Positions 8,816-18,897 are shown, counted from the stretch's first letter. The stretch is DNA of 64,000 nt from Enterococcus larvae (GCF_017830045.1 NZ_JAEDXU010000006.1:1-64000), one strand, 5' to 3'. Made by a program: numbers and translations. The notes: generated from the sequence alone by a model not told the origin.

Positions 8816-10852
8816 TTAATCGAAGTACTGGTGCTGTTCATTTTCAGGCTGAATTTCTTCCGCCAATCCCTGATAATCCGGTAGGACCCACCACTGCTTT
8901 TTCTGCCAAATGGCTGACGCTTCTTCTCTGGCAACCTCCAGCACATTAAAGTCAGTCACAATATCTCCGACAATAAATTCCGGCAAACCAGATTGTCTGG
9001 CACCAAAGACCTCTCCGGGACCTCTGAGCTCCAAATCCTTCTCACTTAAAACAAAACCGTTATTCGTTTCCGTCATGATCTTCATCCGTTCGACGCCCAT
9101 CTCATTCTTCGGATTCGCTACCAAAATACAGTAAGAAGCATCCGAGCCTCGTCCAACACGACCACGAAGTTGATGAAGCTGTGCCAAGCCGAAACGATCA
9201 GCATCCATGATCAGCATGATCGTCGCATTCGGCACATTGACGCCGACCTCAATCACTGTTGTAGATACCAGAAGCTGCAGCCGGTTTTCTTTGAACTCTT
9301 GCATGATCTCGTCTTTTTCCTGGTTCTTCATTTTCCCATGAAGCAGTCCTACCTGATAGTCCGGCGCAAAAAACGCCGTCATATGTTCGAAGATTTCAGT
9401 GGCATTCTTCACATCCAACGCCTCTGATTCCTCAATCAGCGGACAAATAACATACGCCTGATGCCCCGCTGCCAATTCTGTTTTCATCCATTCCAAAACA
9501 GTATCGATCTGCGGCGGACGAATCCAGCGTGTTTCTATCGGGATACGACCAGCCGGCATCTCGTCGATGATTGATACATCCATCTCGCCATACGCTGTGA
9601 TGGCCAAGGTTCTTGGAATTGGAGTCGCTGTCATAAATAGAACATCCGGCTTTTGCCCTTTTTCCCGCAATATCTTCCGCTGATTGACACCGAAACGATG
9701 CTGCTCATCGGTAATAACCAGTCCAAGGCGCTTAAATGCCACATCACCTTGTATCAGCGCATGTGTACCAATAATCACATCGATTTCCCCTGATGCAAGC
9801 TGTGCCAATATTTCTCGTCGATCCTTTGCACGTGTTGACCCAGTCAAAAGGGCTGTGCGAACTTCCAGAGGGTCGAAGAGCTGCTGCAGACTTTCCATAT
9901 GCTGCTGTGCTAGGATTTCTGTCGGCACCATCAGCGCCCCTTGAAATCCGGCTGTCATCACTGCATATAATGCAATTGCAGCTACTACTGTCTTACCGCT
10001 CCCAACATCCCCTTGAAGCAACCGCTGCATATGATGAGGATTCATCAAATCTCGACAGATTTCATTAGTTACTTTCTTTTGCGCCTGTGTCAGCTCAAAG
10101 GGGAGTCTTTTAGTAAATTCCTTCAAGCGTTTCACATCATATTGGATGGCAATGCCGTTTTTCTCGGCTTTTTCCTGTCTCTTCAACCCTTGCATCTTCA
10201 GTTGGAACAATAGAAACTCCTCAAATACCATGCGCCTTTTTGCCTGATGGCTTTCCTCAGGATTACGTGGAAAATGCATAGCAAACATTGCTTCCCGTCG
10301 ATCCATCAGCCGATATTTCTGTATCAGCTCTAGCGGCAGGCTTTCTTCCACCAGCTGTCCGTATTCATCAAAGCCTGTTCGTATCAGCTGTACCAAACTA
10401 CTCTGTCGCACACGCTTGTTCACATGGTAAATTGGCGCAAACTCTTCGCCGTCATTTTTCGCCGCAAGGATTTTCATCCCATTCAAGGCTTTTCGTTTCG
10501 CATCCCACTTCCCATAAATAGCGATTTCCTCTGAAAGAATGATCTTATCCTTTAGATAAGGCTGATTGAAAAAAGAAACATTGATCACTGCATGATCCTG
10601 CATGATGCGAAAGTTCAGCCGACTTTTCTTATAGCCGTACCTGCTGAGAACAGCCTCAGAAACAACTGTACCTTTCAGCGTGACCTTCTCCTGATCCTGT
10701 ATTTCTTCGATCACTTTTTCCTGTATATCTTCATAGCGAAAAGGGTAATAAGTCAGCAGGTCCTTCACTGTATGTATGCCCAATTCACTAAATGCTTCTG
10801 CACGCTTTGGCCCGACACCAGAGAGTACGTGTAACGGATCTGTCAGTTTCAT
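8816..10852 (-). CDS. recG: ATP-dependent DNA helicase RecG
   Basis: Junction-specific helicase that regresses stalled forks and processes Holliday junctions. I start it at the ATG giving MKLTDPLHVLSGVG because GAGGAGG lies 7 nt upstream. An earlier ATG would add 17 non-conserved residues. The N-terminal wedge/OB domain binds branched DNA. The helicase core has Walker A GDVGSGKTVVA, the DEQH box (ITDEQHRFG), TATPIPRT, and the RGRVGRG motif VI. The 678-aa length is normal. A terminator precedes it, so it probably has its own promoter. Confidence 0.96.
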   Translation of the reverse strand: MKLTDPLHVLSGVGPKRAEAFSELGIHTVKDLLTYYPFRYEDIQEKVIEEIQDQEKVTLKGTVVSEAVLSRYGYKKSRLNFRIMQDHAVINVSFFNQPYLKDKIILSEEIAIYGKWDAKRKALNGMKILAAKNDGEEFAPIYHVNKRVRQSSLVQLIRTGFDEYGQLVEESLPLELIQKYRLMDRREAMFAMHFPRNPEESHQAKRRMVFEEFLLFQLKMQGLKRQEKAEKNGIAIQYDVKRLKEFTKRLPFELTQAQKKVTNEICRDLMNPHHMQRLLQGDVGSGKTVVAAIALYAVMTAGFQGALMVPTEILAQQHMESLQQLFDPLEVRTALLTGSTRAKDRREILAQLASGEIDVIIGTHALIQGDVAFKRLGLVITDEQHRFGVNQRKILREKGQKPDVLFMTATPIPRTLAITAYGEMDVSIIDEMPAGRIPIETRWIRPPQIDTVLEWMKTELAAGHQAYVICPLIEESEALDVKNATEIFEHMTAFFAPDYQVGLLHGKMKNQEKDEIMQEFKENRLQLLVSTTVIEVGVNVPNATIMLIMDADRFGLAQLHQLRGRVGRGSDASYCILVANPKNEMGVERMKIMTETNNGFVLSEKDLELRGPGEVFGARQSGLPEFIVGDIVTDFNVLEVAREEASAIWQKKQWWVLPDYQGLAEEIQPENEQHQYFD

Positions 10853-10965
10853 CAATGTGCCTCCTCTCATTTCTCTTCCTATTCTAGCGGAACCATCCAT
10901 CACAACTAAATACGCAAAATCCGACGGAACATTCTCTCGATTTTTTTCTAAGCAACGCTATAGAA

Positions 10966-11010
10966 AAGAGTCTGCACCAATATTCCTGTCAGAATACTGT
11001 TCAGACTCTT
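10966..11010 (-). terminator. Terminator after fakA
   Basis: Long hairpin on the minus strand: AAGAGTCTG pairs with CAGACTCTT, with an inner CAGTATTC / GAATATTG stem, then TTTTC. It separates fakA from recG. Confidence 0.75.
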
Positions 11011-11017
11011 ACTTCTA

Positions 11018-11095
11018 TAACTGAATGAGCTTGGACAGGCAGAACCTGTCACAGACTCTTTGTCTCGCATCCAGCAGCTTATAGTCAGCTATGAT
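11018..11095. repeat. Degenerate hairpin-element fragment
   Basis: TAACTGAATGAGCTTGGACAGGC resembles the first 20-25 bp of the element at 5793. The remainder is shortened and only has a small stem (GGCAGAACCTGTC). Weak match by eye. Confidence 0.35.
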
Positions 11096-11118
11096 CTGCT
11101 TCGAAAAGCAAAGAATAT

Positions 11119-12795
11119 CTATTCAGCAGAAAACAGGTATGGATAGACCGGCTGATTGCCTTCATGAATCTCTGTTTCCAAATCTTCATGTTCCGCAGTT
11201 AATGCTTCTGCCAATTTTTCAGCTTCAGACAGCTGTCCGTCTTCGCCGACGATGATCGTTACGATTTCTGTATCTTCGTCCACCATGCGATTCAAGGTGT
11301 CCAGAGAAGCCTGAAACATGTCAGGTTCAGAAATAACGATTTTTCCATCGACCATTCCCAGATAGTCATCCTTTTTGATTTCTACATTATCAATCGTTGT
11401 ATCACGCACAGCAGTTGTTACCTGTCCGCTGATCACGCTTTCCAACATTGTTGTCATACTATCCTTATTTTCTTCCAGAGTTTGCTGATCGTTAAAGGCC
11501 AACATTGCTGTCATCCCTTGAGAGATTGTCTTCGACGGTACAACTACTACTGGTAATTCCGCAACTTCCGCAGCCTGATCCGCAGCCATAAAGATATTTT
11601 TATTATTCGGAAGAATGATTACTTTATCTGCATTCACTTCTTTGATTGCTTTTAAAATATCTTCAGTACTTGGGTTCATTGTCTGTCCGCCGCTGATGAT
11701 ATAGCTTGCTCCCAGACTTCTGAATAGCTCCTGAACACCTTTACCTGCAGCAATTGCAATCACTGCATATGGAACACGTTCTTTCTTAACAGGTGCCGGT
11801 GTTTGTTGGTCATGCTCAAGAATCGTTTCATGCTGCAAACGCATGTTATCAACCTTGATTTTTACCAATGAACCGAATTTCTGCCCATAGTTCATTACTT
11901 CACCGGGATGCTCAGTATGCACGTGTACTTTGATGATCTCGTCATCATTAACAACCAGCAAGGAATCACCTAAGCCATCCAGATAGTTTCTAAATGTTTC
12001 ATAGTCGAAGTTGCTGTCCACAGTAGGACCCTCTCCGATTTGAACCATGATTTCTGTACAGTAGCCAAAATGAATATCTTCTGTCGCCATTTGACCTTGA
12101 ACACTGCGATGATGCTCTGCGTTCACCATTTCATCCATTTCAGCTGGTGATGGCTCATAGATTTCATCTGGATTGTAGTTGCCGGATAGAACATCCAAAA
12201 ATCCTTCATAAATGAATAATAGCCCCTGACCACCACTATCAACAACACCGACTTCTTTTAATACCGGTAATAGATCCGGTGTTTTCGCAAGAGCACGTTT
12301 CGCTCCCTTGACCACAGCTTCCATTACTTCGACACAGTCATCGGTTTCTTTTGCTTTGCGTTCACCGGTACGAGCCGCTTCACGGGAAACAGTTAAAATT
12401 GTTCCCTCAACTGGCTTCATTACCGCTTTATAAGCAGTTTCCACACCATGTGTGAAAGCCGCTGCCAAATCCTTGGCATTCAATGTTGTCACATCTGGAA
12501 TCTGTTTTGAGAATCCTCTGAACAATTGAGATAAGATAACACCTGAATTTCCTCTGGCACCCATCAATAAACCTTTTGATAATGCTGTAGCAAGCTCTCC
12601 TACTTTTTCAGAAGTAGAATCTGCAACTGCCTTCGCACCGCTGGTCATTGATAGATTCATATTAGTTCCTGTATCGCCATCCGGTACAGGGAAAACGTTT
12701 AATGAGTTGACATATTCTGCATTCACGTGCAGACGTGACGCACCTGCCTGTACCATTTCCTGGAACTGACTTGCGCTGATTTCTGTTACATTCAC
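11119..12795 (-). CDS. fakA: Fatty acid kinase, ATP-binding subunit FakA (DAK domain)
   Basis: ATP-binding subunit of the two-part fatty-acid kinase. With FakB carriers it phosphorylates exogenous fatty acids to acyl-phosphate. The N-terminal DhaL-like domain shows DGDTGTNM (about 38-45) and GARGNSGVILSQLFRGF; a middle domain and a DegV-like C-terminal domain follow. The 558-aa length matches the YloV/FakA family. The start is GTG with GGAGG 9 nt upstream. It lies downstream of the Asp23-like gene, as in other Firmicutes. No fakB is in the window. Older annotation names it a dihydroxyacetone kinase-like protein. Confidence 0.9.
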   Translation of the reverse strand: MNVTEISASQFQEMVQAGASRLHVNAEYVNSLNVFPVPDGDTGTNMNLSMTSGAKAVADSTSEKVGELATALSKGLLMGARGNSGVILSQLFRGFSKQIPDVTTLNAKDLAAAFTHGVETAYKAVMKPVEGTILTVSREAARTGERKAKETDDCVEVMEAVVKGAKRALAKTPDLLPVLKEVGVVDSGGQGLLFIYEGFLDVLSGNYNPDEIYEPSPAEMDEMVNAEHHRSVQGQMATEDIHFGYCTEIMVQIGEGPTVDSNFDYETFRNYLDGLGDSLLVVNDDEIIKVHVHTEHPGEVMNYGQKFGSLVKIKVDNMRLQHETILEHDQQTPAPVKKERVPYAVIAIAAGKGVQELFRSLGASYIISGGQTMNPSTEDILKAIKEVNADKVIILPNNKNIFMAADQAAEVAELPVVVVPSKTISQGMTAMLAFNDQQTLEENKDSMTTMLESVISGQVTTAVRDTTIDNVEIKKDDYLGMVDGKIVISEPDMFQASLDTLNRMVDEDTEIVTIIVGEDGQLSEAEKLAEALTAEHEDLETEIHEGNQPVYPYLFSAE

Positions 12796-12865
12796 CTAAA
12801 ATATCCTCCTTTAGATCACTGCTAGTCCATTCAGAGCCCTGCTCCTTTTCTAACAGCAGGCTGCT

Positions 12866-13228
12866 CTAGTCAGGCAGCACACGAACACCCTGTACAAATA
12901 CATTGACAGAGTTTGCAGTAACGCCCAATAATGTTTCAAGATTGTACATGACTTTTTCCTGTACATTTCGAGAAACTTCAGAAATTTTTGTACCGTAGCT
13001 GACAATTGTATAGACATCCACAGCCACACCGTTTTCCTCTTGGCGTACGACAACACCTTTTGAGTAATTCTCTCTACGTAAAATCTCATTCAGATTATCT
13101 TTAATTTGATTTTTACTAGCCATTCCGACGATTCCGTAAATATCCGTAGCGGCACCGCCGACTACAGTGGCAATAACTTCATTGGTAATCTCAATGGTAC
13201 CTGCTGAGGTTTTGATTTTTACAGCCAT
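12866..13228 (-). CDS. Asp23/Gls24 family envelope stress response protein (YloU)
   Basis: Small Asp23-domain protein, 120 aa, starting MAVKIKTSAGTIEITNEV with AAGGAGG upstream; an earlier ATG would add 17 non-conserved residues. The family is cytosolic or membrane-associated and linked to cell-wall stress. The YloU type is constantly paired with the fakA homologue, though its exact role is not established. The conserved core is VIATVVGGAATDIYGIVGMAS. It is transcribed away from rpmB. Confidence 0.9.
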   Translation of the reverse strand: MAVKIKTSAGTIEITNEVIATVVGGAATDIYGIVGMASKNQIKDNLNEILRRENYSKGVVVRQEENGVAVDVYTIVSYGTKISEVSRNVQEKVMYNLETLLGVTANSVNVFVQGVRVLPD

Positions 13229-13426
13229 TGATGAAAGCCTCCTTAAAGAGCATACTTGCCCTATTTTCTTCCTTAACATTCTAACATAGCTGAGGATTAA
13301 TGAAAAGAAAGGAAATCAAAGAAGGCGATAGATTAAGAGAAACTTTTACTATTATTCGACACTTGCTTCCCGCTGTCCCATTATTTTCAAGAGCTGAATA
13401 AATTTCTGTAAACGCCGAAAATCTTC

Positions 13427-13455
13427 TTGCCAAATCCCATCAAATATGATAAATT
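13427..13455 (+). promoter_or_regulatory. Likely rpmB promoter
   Basis: TTGCCA, a 17-bp spacer, then TAAATT, about 58 bp before the rpmB start. It lies in the divergent rpmB/asp23 gap. Prediction by eye only. Confidence 0.5.
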
Positions 13456-13513
13456 AGTCTGGTATGAGCTGAAAATTATCGCTCCAAGATCAAAGCAAAG
13501 GAGGAAATAAACA

Positions 13514-13702
13514 ATGGCAAAAGTATGTTATTTCACAGGTCGTAAAACAAGTAGCGGAAACAACCGTTCTCACGCTATGAACGCAACAAAACGTACTGTT
13601 AAACCAAATCTACAAAAAGTTCGTGTTTTAATAGATGGTAAACCTAAAAAAGTTTGGGTGTCAACTCGTGCTTTGAAATCTGGTAAGATCGAGCGTGTTT
13701 AA
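13514..13702 (+). CDS. rpmB: 50S ribosomal protein L28
   Basis: Ribosomal protein of the large subunit, 62 aa. It starts [20 protein letters not shown] after AAAGGAGG and is rich in Lys and Arg. It carries one Cys near the N-terminus and no zinc-binding CxxC set. It is divergent from the asp23-fakA run and followed by its own terminator. It marks the left edge of the WxL island. Confidence 0.97.
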   Translation: MAKVCYFTGRKTSSGNNRSHAMNATKRTVKPNLQKVRVLIDGKPKKVWVSTRALKSGKIERV

Positions 13703-13716
13703 TAGACAATAATCCA

Positions 13717-13750
13717 AAACCTGTTCCCTTAGAGGAAGCAGGTTTTTTTC
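13717..13750 (+). terminator. rpmB terminator
   Basis: ACCTGTTCC pairs with GGAAGCAGGT (one bulge), followed by seven Ts, 15 bp after the rpmB stop. Confidence 0.85.
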
Positions 13751-13757
13751 TTTGCAC

Positions 13758-13829
13758 AAAAACAGCCTGTATAGTTCAGCACTTCTCTGTATTTTACGAA
13801 AAGTACGCTGTTCACTATATAGGCTGTTC
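13758..13829 (-). terminator. Terminator of WxL locus A
   Basis: On the minus strand AACAGCCTATATAGT pairs with ACTATACAGGCTGTT and runs into TTTTTG, just after the stop of the 1181-aa WxL protein. Confidence 0.75.
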
Positions 13830-13833
13830 CCAG

Positions 13834-16800
13834 TTATGATGCTGGGGTATTCGTGATTGTCCAATTGATGGTTGTTTTATAGATTTGATTCGGCTTGGCT
13901 GTTCCACCATTCACTTTGAGGCTTACTGCTTCCGGGTCCCAGACCTTTGTCGAAATCAGTTTTCCGGCATCAGAAGCACTCTGTGCGGCAAAAATAATCT
14001 TTTCTGTTGTAGTAAGATCGACAGCGCCCGTCTTCAAACTTCCGTCAACGACTGGTGTTGCACCAGTATGCGTGTTGTACATCTTCCCTTCCGGCAATGT
14101 GATATACCCGCCGATCAGGGTAGAAGTATCAGAAGAAAATTCAGCAGTCATTTTCGCTGTCAGCGACCAGCCGTCGACAGTCATTCGATCATCTGAAACC
14201 TGCACCCACTGTTTATTCAGCTCCGCATCATCAGTATTTTTAGGCTTTTTTGCTTGATATACCTGATCTTTGACCGCAGCTTTCGCTGTACCGAAGCTGA
14301 AGACTTCCGGGATGTAGTCCAAGCGAAGCAGTCCTGTATTTCCTGTACCATTATTCTCCGCACCATTTGGCGGTTCGCTTCCTTCTGCCGGATTTTCCGG
14401 ATCAACAGGTTTGGTGGGGCCTTCGTCAACGATCCTTACTGAAATCATTACCTCAAGATCCTGTGATAGTTCAGGAACAGCTGATTTAGGCACCTGCAGC
14501 TTCACCTGATAAACACCGTTCGTTGCTGCTGATGTCAGCCCTCCCAGATTAGCTACAATGATTTTATTGGTCAAATCAATCAATTGTCCCTGATCAAGCC
14601 GCTGTGCGGTGGGGCCACTCCGTAATAGCACATAACTCTTTAACTGGGCTTCAGTCAAATGCTCAATCTCCGATGTATATAGTACGATATCCTCTCCGTT
14701 AATTGCTTCATTCGCTGCATGAACTTTCAAATCAGCGGTGACTTCGCGAACATTCTGTGCATCATCTTTAAGAAGAATCACAACTGAATAGTCACCTGCC
14801 GTGTTCATATAGCCAGCAACTAGACCGGGGTCTTGATAGTCGTAGGTAAACCCTGTATTCGCTGGGTTCGTATCCTGGGGATTGGTGACAAATAAAGCTG
14901 CTGTCGGAACGACTTCATTGACCGCTGCATGGACGAGCACGCCTGTTCCAATTGGAGCAGTTTCGTCCACTACAGTTTGTTCTACTTCCACATCTTTTCC
15001 GTTCAAAAAGGCGTACACCTTTAACCGGCTTGCCGCAGTAAAGTAGCTACCAGCTGGCAAGGTAAAGCTAAAGCGTCCATCCAACCCAGCTTGTATAGTG
15101 AAATTGTCGGTCAATTTTGGATCTGTTTCATCTGGATTGGTCACCGGACTCTGGACACTGTTCAATTGTGGATCGATCGCCGGATCATCAGTTGTAAGAT
15201 AAGGTGTATCTGATAGCCGAATATAGGCGCCCGGTGAAGCTGTACCGCTGACTGTCCTTGAACCGGCAGCACTTCGATCATCTGTGGCTGTTGAATCCAG
15301 TGTCAATTCCACATCGGGAATGTATTCGAAGAGAACACGCTGAACATTCCTAGTTGTAAATTTAGATTTAAAATCAGTTACAGTATTTTGAGTCAACGAT
15401 GAGACCTCATTGACTGTAGGAGTGACAGTATTGTATTTGACTTTTAGTTTAAATATCGGCGTCCAGCTTTCTGTTGGTACGTCTGTCATATTATCTCTCG
15501 CCCACATTTTGACCGATTGCACATCAATATCCAACAAGCCTAATGTCCCTGCCATATAGATCAGCCCGTTAGCAGTTCCTGTCGCAATCTGCTTCGTTTT
15601 TTGTAAATTTACTTTTTGGGCATCTTCAAATTGAAAGATCGATCGTTGGTCAGTAAAATAAATAAGGTGATTTGTCAGGCTGGTACTGTCACTGACTACA
15701 TTAAAACTGCCTTTTTTATGAACAATAAAGGTTGAAACCCCGTAACCATAAATAATCGAAGAACCGGAGCTGCCCATTCCCTCACATTGAATATCCAGAC
15801 TGCCTCCGGGATTCACAATCAATTCTGCTCCATTGAGGTAAACAATCGCTACCGCTCCTGTATGCCCTGCAGAATTGATATTCAGCTGGGCATGGTCGCC
15901 AACCTCAACTTTAGAAGAGTTTGTCGCTAAGTAAAGGCTGGCTTCATTTGACCGTCCAGTTTGAGAGTTCAGATTTAAAATCGCGTTTTCTCTAAGCTCT
16001 ACATTTCCGGAAACAATATATAGAATATCACCTATCGCTTCCCCTACAGCAGCATTGGGCGGCGCATTCAGCGTCATGACTGCCCCTTCTTCAAGTATCA
16101 ATGAACCATTGTTCATAAGGTAAACATTTCCAGAATTCAAGGTTGTACCTGTGAAGGTCGCACCTGACCGAAGTGTCAAATTACTGATATGCAAATTACA
16201 TTGATAAATATCATTGATGGCCCAATTTGTTCGAAGACCGCTAGTATAAGGTGATTCCTGAAGGGTTACTACCTCTCCCTCCATGAATACTTGTCCATAC
16301 ACAGAATGAAGCATCTGATTTCCAGTATCAGCCAAATCCTTGTAGGTTAGGATGGAATTCACTTCATAGGCATCGGCCAACCATTCATAGGTCATAAAGC
16401 CATACCAGTTTCCATGATAAGTAGTCAGATTCTCCCAAGTTAAATCCCAATGTGAACTCGTATTCACCGAGGCATCATAAAATCGAATCGTGAGGGCGCC
16501 AAAATCAATAACAGGTTTTTTCCCATCAATATTTTTCCCTTCAATGACGACAGGTCGAGAAGTTTTCGAGGCGATAAAGCTAAAATAATAAACGCCGCCG
16601 CTGACATTCGAACCTTCTCCTAATGCAATGTCGGCAAACGAGCTGAGAAGAGGATTATCTGGAACTGCGAAGCTTTGTACAATATTTATTTTTGACACAG
16701 AGACATTGGCTAAAGCCAGAATCAAGCCTTCCCAGTCACTGACATCTACAACACTGTCAAGCGCAAGATTCGAGACATCTGCCGATTCGCCGGCAGATGC

Positions 16801-17379
16801 TGCGAAGTCCGTTTGCCTTTTTTCATCTTCCACTACCTGCGCTGTCGCCTCACCCGTCTTCTCTCTTTTGTCTGTACTTCCCATCGTGTACTGCCCTGTA
16901 GGGATTTGAGGAGTCATCACCCGAACCGCCGTAGAGATCGCTTCAGTGTTATCCTGCAGCTTTTTCCCACTCAAAAAGATATCTGCTGGTTCCTCAGCCA
17001 TAACCTTCAATTGAAAAACAGCGTTTATATCCACTGCCTCAAAATGAAAACGCACCTGTCTCTTTGCTGCATCGTAATCAACTTTTCCTGTAGACTGCTC
17101 CTCATCATAAGTAATAAAGGTAACATCTTCAGGTAAATCAAGAACATATTCTGCCTTGCCGCCTCCAGCTTCTTGTTTTTCAGAAGAGATATCTGAAAGG
17201 GTGAGCCAAACCAAACGATCCTCTGTTAGCTCTATGCTGGAAGTTCCATCTGCTGTTGTTAGAACAAATCCCTTAGAAGCTTCTTCTGCCTGTGCCTGCA
17301 TCAGTTGAAAAGGCTGCAGCGACAAAAGCATCAGCAAGCTCAAAACAATTGTGAAAATTCGATTCAATCGATTTTTCAT
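13834..17379 (-). CDS. Large WxL-domain surface protein (locus A)
   Basis: Secreted surface protein of 1181 aa. A signal peptide occupies residues 1-32. A long beta-rich region with many short hydrophobic-Asn/Gly repeats (about 210-640) resembles the pectate-lyase-like adhesive fold of large WxL proteins; one or two Ig-like repeats follow. The C-terminal WxL domain starts near 1022 (YIPEVFSFG), with motif one GWSLT (W1071) and motif two NWTIT (W1173). WxL domains bind the wall or partner proteins non-covalently. A Pro/Glu-rich linker precedes it. Its ATG overlaps the upstream gene's stop (ATGA). It is the last gene of locus A. Ligand unknown. Confidence 0.88.
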   Translation of the reverse strand: MKNRLNRIFTIVLSLLMLLSLQPFQLMQAQAEEASKGFVLTTADGTSSIELTEDRLVWLTLSDISSEKQEAGGGKAEYVLDLPEDVTFITYDEEQSTGKVDYDAAKRQVRFHFEAVDINAVFQLKVMAEEPADIFLSGKKLQDNTEAISTAVRVMTPQIPTGQYTMGSTDKREKTGEATAQVVEDEKRQTDFAASAGESADVSNLALDSVVDVSDWEGLILALANVSVSKINIVQSFAVPDNPLLSSFADIALGEGSNVSGGVYYFSFIASKTSRPVVIEGKNIDGKKPVIDFGALTIRFYDASVNTSSHWDLTWENLTTYHGNWYGFMTYEWLADAYEVNSILTYKDLADTGNQMLHSVYGQVFMEGEVVTLQESPYTSGLRTNWAINDIYQCNLHISNLTLRSGATFTGTTLNSGNVYLMNNGSLILEEGAVMTLNAPPNAAVGEAIGDILYIVSGNVELRENAILNLNSQTGRSNEASLYLATNSSKVEVGDHAQLNINSAGHTGAVAIVYLNGAELIVNPGGSLDIQCEGMGSSGSSIIYGYGVSTFIVHKKGSFNVVSDSTSLTNHLIYFTDQRSIFQFEDAQKVNLQKTKQIATGTANGLIYMAGTLGLLDIDVQSVKMWARDNMTDVPTESWTPIFKLKVKYNTVTPTVNEVSSLTQNTVTDFKSKFTTRNVQRVLFEYIPDVELTLDSTATDDRSAAGSRTVSGTASPGAYIRLSDTPYLTTDDPAIDPQLNSVQSPVTNPDETDPKLTDNFTIQAGLDGRFSFTLPAGSYFTAASRLKVYAFLNGKDVEVEQTVVDETAPIGTGVLVHAAVNEVVPTAALFVTNPQDTNPANTGFTYDYQDPGLVAGYMNTAGDYSVVILLKDDAQNVREVTADLKVHAANEAINGEDIVLYTSEIEHLTEAQLKSYVLLRSGPTAQRLDQGQLIDLTNKIIVANLGGLTSAATNGVYQVKLQVPKSAVPELSQDLEVMISVRIVDEGPTKPVDPENPAEGSEPPNGAENNGTGNTGLLRLDYIPEVFSFGTAKAAVKDQVYQAKKPKNTDDAELNKQWVQVSDDRMTVDGWSLTAKMTAEFSSDTSTLIGGYITLPEGKMYNTHTGATPVVDGSLKTGAVDLTTTEKIIFAAQSASDAGKLISTKVWDPEAVSLKVNGGTAKPNQIYKTTINWTITNTPAS

Positions 17380-17723
17380 TCAGCTTCACCTCCTGCTCTC
17401 GCTGTTTTTTGGTATCTCCTGATAGCCCAGAAAAGGAACACGGACGAAAGAACATTCACTATGCCTAAAATACTCAGGCTTGTGTTAATGGTTTCACCGG
17501 TTTTCAGGAAACTGCCGGACGATTTTTCTTCCGGCGGTGCAACCGTCCCACTCCCCTGTGGTCCTTTTTCACCTGGCTCAGGCTTTGGCGCATCCCCCCA
17601 GCCGTCAAATGTAATCGTCGTACGACTGTTGGGACTTGCTTCAGCATTCAGTTCGTTGATTGGAGCGAAAAAGCTGATACAGACCATAGATAGAAGGAGA
17701 AGAAACTTGATACTTCGTTTCAT
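17376..17723 (-). CDS. Small sortase-type surface protein with FLKTG motif
   Basis: 115-aa protein of the small LPXTG class found in WxL operons. The start giving MKRSIKFLLLL has AGGAGG 9 nt upstream. Signal peptide 1-27, a short Pro/Gly/Glu-rich middle, then a C-terminal sorting-like signal: motif FLKTGE, a hydrophobic stretch and the basic end RRYQK. The canonical LPXTG is changed to FLKTG, so covalent anchoring by sortase A is doubtful. It overlaps the 1181-aa WxL gene by 4 bp (ATGA), suggesting coupled translation. The equivalent protein in locus B keeps LPSTGE. Confidence 0.78.
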   Translation of the reverse strand: MKRSIKFLLLLSMVCISFFAPINELNAEASPNSRTTITFDGWGDAPKPEPGEKGPQGSGTVAPPEEKSSGSFLKTGETINTSLSILGIVNVLSSVFLFWAIRRYQKTARAGGEAE

Positions 17724-17778
17724 AACATGTACCCTCCTACATTTTAGTGTCATTCTGTATCTTGAAAATTAATTACTT

Positions 17779-18897
17779 TTAAGATGTTGATTTTTTCCGT
17801 CTCTTTGCTTTTTTCTTTGTTTGTTCCTGCTGTTGTTTAAGCCTTCTTCGTTTGATCAGGACATAACCGAGTAATAGGGATAAAATGAAAAATACAGCTA
17901 TAGCTGCTATAAACAGCCAAAGATAATTATTTCCTGCTTCGGGATCGTTGATAGCCTCCTTATTATGTTTTCGTGCTTCATCTGCTGTGACGGTGAAATC
18001 TTCTGTCCATTCCCAGACTTGAGTGTCCCATTTGGCATCCTCGGTCATTGCCTTGAGCTTCATCGTGTAATCTCCGGCCTTCATTGTCTCCTGTCCTAAA
18101 AACACTGGGAAAGCAAACTGCGAATTCGGTGCCATGATTAGCCCCTCACCAGTATTCTCGTAAAGCACCTCATAGCTGCCCTTCTTAAAAACCTGAGCAG
18201 CAAAAGTCAGTTCAGATACGATGGCAGGTTGATCATTTTGCAGCTGGGCAAAATATGCTTTTTTATAGTTGCTCAATCCCTTTGTAATTCCAGTCAGATT
18301 CAGATTTGGTGCAGGGATTTCTTGATTGACCGTTAACTTGACAGCCAAAGCATAACTATATTTATTGTTTATCTGAATCCCGCTACCGTCTTCCTGCTCT
18401 TGCACCTGCCCCTCTTTTTCGAAATACCACGAACCCAGAATGGCACCGTCTTCAATCGTCTCCGGTACCTCAATGATCGTTTTGACCGTTCTCTCTTCAT
18501 TAGCCGGGATTTCCACTTTGATATCAGAGGCTTGGATATCTGCAATCTCGTTGAATTTATACTGCAGCGAACGATCGTATTCTTCCGCCTGAGAGGTGTA
18601 GGAGATCTCACCGTTTTCATTCGTATAAGCTGTAAAAAGCTCTGATTTCACAGTAATCGTTTCAGAAGAAGTATTGATGATCCTCGCCTCTATCTCTCTC
18701 TTATCCCCCGGCTGGACAGCCAGATCGTAAAAAGAGCTGGCTGGATCGACTTCTCCCTCCGGACTGATTTTCTGAACGCTATACGCAATTTCCTGCTGGC
18801 CGGACTCTTCTCCGTATCCCTTGATTCCTGAAAAAAGAACGACCAATGCCATGCAAAGCATAAGTATAAAAAGCACTGTATTTTTCTTCATATTCAA
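17779..18897 (-). CDS. WxL-interacting protein, DUF916/DUF3324 (locus A)
   Basis: Membrane-anchored partner of WxL proteins, 372 aa. Signal peptide 1-29. The N-terminal DUF916 domain (about 35-165) is reported to bind peptidoglycan; the DUF3324 domain (about 170-310) is reported to bind host proteins. The conserved VWEWTEDFTVT stretch comes before a transmembrane helix (about 326-350). A strongly basic cytoplasmic tail (RRRLKQQ..KKKAKRRKK) ends the protein. It lies between the small WxL genes and the LPXTG-like gene, a standard WxL-operon position. A second copy is in locus B. Confidence 0.9.
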   Translation of the reverse strand: MNMKKNTVLFILMLCMALVVLFSGIKGYGEESGQQEIAYSVQKISPEGEVDPASSFYDLAVQPGDKREIEARIINTSSETITVKSELFTAYTNENGEISYTSQAEEYDRSLQYKFNEIADIQASDIKVEIPANEERTVKTIIEVPETIEDGAILGSWYFEKEGQVQEQEDGSGIQINNKYSYALAVKLTVNQEIPAPNLNLTGITKGLSNYKKAYFAQLQNDQPAIVSELTFAAQVFKKGSYEVLYENTGEGLIMAPNSQFAFPVFLGQETMKAGDYTMKLKAMTEDAKWDTQVWEWTEDFTVTADEARKHNKEAINDPEAGNNYLWLFIAAIAVFFILSLLLGYVLIKRRRLKQQQEQTKKKAKRRKKSTS

